From Planctomycetaceae bacterium (GTDB taxonomy: Bacteria; Planctomycetota; Phycisphaerae; Phycisphaerales; SM1A02), in contig NSIA01000162.1 of assembly GCA_002737585.1 (NCBI GenBank), positions 1-7,206 on the forward strand: 7,206 nucleotides of DNA. The letters run 5' to 3'. A program made the translations under genes and the position numbers. A model generated the notes under the pieces. That model was given only the letters and a program-made list of their open reading frames with translations. It searched no databases and was not told where the DNA came from. Positions 6,390-7,206 of the stretch are shown one piece after another. Positions within the stretch are counted from its first letter, which is position 1, and every line of letters begins with the position of its first letter.

Positions 6390-7111
6390 CCCAATGGCCT
6401 TCGCTTTGGCTCGCCCGGCAGACGCGGGTAATTACGCGGCGTGGCGCGCGTCTTCTCCAGAACCACCACCGTACCGGTAGCCGTCTTATGTAAATCAACC
6501 ACATGCGTGTGCAATTTGTAGAGCGCGGGCTTTGCCTCTTCAACCTCTTCCGCAGCCTTGTCGCCCTTGATCAGAAAGATCGATCCCGCCTCGCGTGCGA
6601 ATGGAACAGTCAGTTCCACCAACACATTCAGCTTTCCAACCGCACGCGCCACCACCGCGTCGTACTTGGCACGGTGATCGTGGTGATCCTGTCCCGCCGT
6701 CTCAGCGCGATCATTCAAGATGCGCGCATTGGAAATACCAAGCGCCGCAATGGTTTCCTTGATGAACGCAGCCTTCTTCCCGGTAGCCTCAAGCAACGTA
6801 AATTGCACTTCGGGCATCACAATGGCGAGCGGGATTCCTGGCAGTCCGCCACCAGAACCAATATCAATCACCGTCTTTGCTTCAGCGCTGGCAAGAAATG
6901 GCACCAACGTCAGGCAGTCTTGGATATGTCGCACCCACATGGTTTCTGGTTCAACAATCGCGGTGAGATTGAATCGAGCGTTCGCTGCTCGAAGCGCTTC
7001 GAGGTACGCGCGCAACCGCTCGGCATCACCAGGCTCCAGTTCAATGCCCATGGTGGCAAGCGCCTCTGTGACAGCGCCGGGGATTCCAAGAATCGGCGGC
7101 AGCGGCGGCAA
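6386..7111 (-). CDS. rsmG: 16S rRNA (guanine527-N7)-methyltransferase RsmG
   Basis: RsmG (GidB) methylates N7 of G527 in 16S rRNA using S-adenosylmethionine; its loss is known to give low-level streptomycin resistance in several bacteria. The sequence shows the family in order: F-N-L-T-A-I (47-52), R-H-I-Q-D-C-L (61-67, usually D-S-L), the SAM loop V-I-D-I-G-S-G-G-G-L-P-G-I-P (81-94), L-L-E-A-T-G-K-K (106-113), R-A-E (135-137), V-A-R-A-V (154-158) and the C-terminal Y-P-R-L-P-G-E-P-K-R-R-P-L. The 241 residues are slightly longer than usual (about 207-240). The start is uncertain. TTG 7111 has no Shine-Dalgarno, the frame stays open to the window edge with no ATG or GTG upstream, and ATG 7051 would remove a helix the family normally has. 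The true start may lie outside the window. The stop overlaps the helicase start, so the two are probably one operon. Confidence 0.93.
   Translation of the reverse strand: MPPLPPILGIPGAVTEALATMGIELEPGDAERLRAYLEALRAANARFNLTAIVEPETMWVRHIQDCLTLVPFLASAEAKTVIDIGSGGGLPGIPLAIVMPEVQFTLLEATGKKAAFIKETIAALGISNARILNDRAETAGQDHHDHRAKYDAVVARAVGKLNVLVELTVPFAREAGSIFLIKGDKAAEEVEEAKPALYKLHTHVVDLHKTATGTVVVLEKTRATPRNYPRLPGEPKRRPLG
6398..6402 (-). promoter_or_regulatory. Ribosome binding site supporting the GTG start of the helicase
   Basis: GAAGG on the minus strand lies eight bases before the GTG at 6389, inside the end of rsmG. It favours GTG 6389 over the in-frame ATG six codons later. Confidence 0.42.
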
Positions 7112-7206
7112 CGGAGACGACGAAGGCAGATCAGCAGCAGGTGAATTGGTGGATTCAGTATGAATGGCGAGACTTATGGGGTTCAGGTGCGAATGAAGTT
7201 GCGGGT

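Noticed and set aside
6503..7144. A 213-residue plus-strand open frame opposite rsmG
   Set aside because: It is Arg/Ser/His-rich with no motif, and rsmG motifs cover the same DNA on the minus strand.

Overview
The window reads as ordinary bacterial chromosome of moderately high GC, with short intergenic gaps and no mobile element, RNA gene, CRISPR array or phage signature that I can see. Several start codons lack a clear Shine-Dalgarno site, and non-ATG starts (TTG, GTG) are used at two stop/start overlaps. The wording of the RsmG and DinG-family proteins reminds me of Planctomycetota, perhaps the Phycisphaerae. That placement comes from remembered family resemblance, not a search, and is tentative.

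Layout. The left edge (1-557, minus strand) holds the N-terminal 185 codons of an exported protein with a clear Sec signal peptide; its 3' end lies outside the window. A 232-base divergent gap follows. Next come two co-directional plus-strand genes sharing a TTGA stop/start overlap: a small STAS-domain protein (790-1125) and a Na+/phosphate cotransporter of the NptA/YjbB type with a cytoplasmic PhoU-like helical domain (1122-2861). Convergent to them is a minus-strand secreted or lipid-anchored esterase of the polyhydroxybutyrate depolymerase/feruloyl esterase type (2892-3779). It is divergent from a plus-strand GNAT acetyltransferase of the phosphinothricin acetyltransferase type (3842-4354). 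The right part is a minus-strand pair, rsmG (6386-7111 or starting further upstream) followed by a DinG/YoaA-type superfamily 2 helicase (4395-6389), joined by a GTGA overlap.

How the genes relate. Two pairs look like real translational units: STAS with the phosphate transporter, and rsmG with the helicase. In the first, a STAS protein may regulate or dock on the transporter, which would be unusual because transporter-linked STAS domains are best known from SulP anion carriers. In the second, rRNA methylation and DNA repair are probably linked only by expression. The esterase and GNAT genes are single-gene units sharing a 62-base divergent promoter region.

I found no convincing new multi-gene system. 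The points most worth a second look are the STAS/phosphate-transporter coupling and a helicase that keeps three of the four expected iron-sulfur cysteines, with serine in place of the first.
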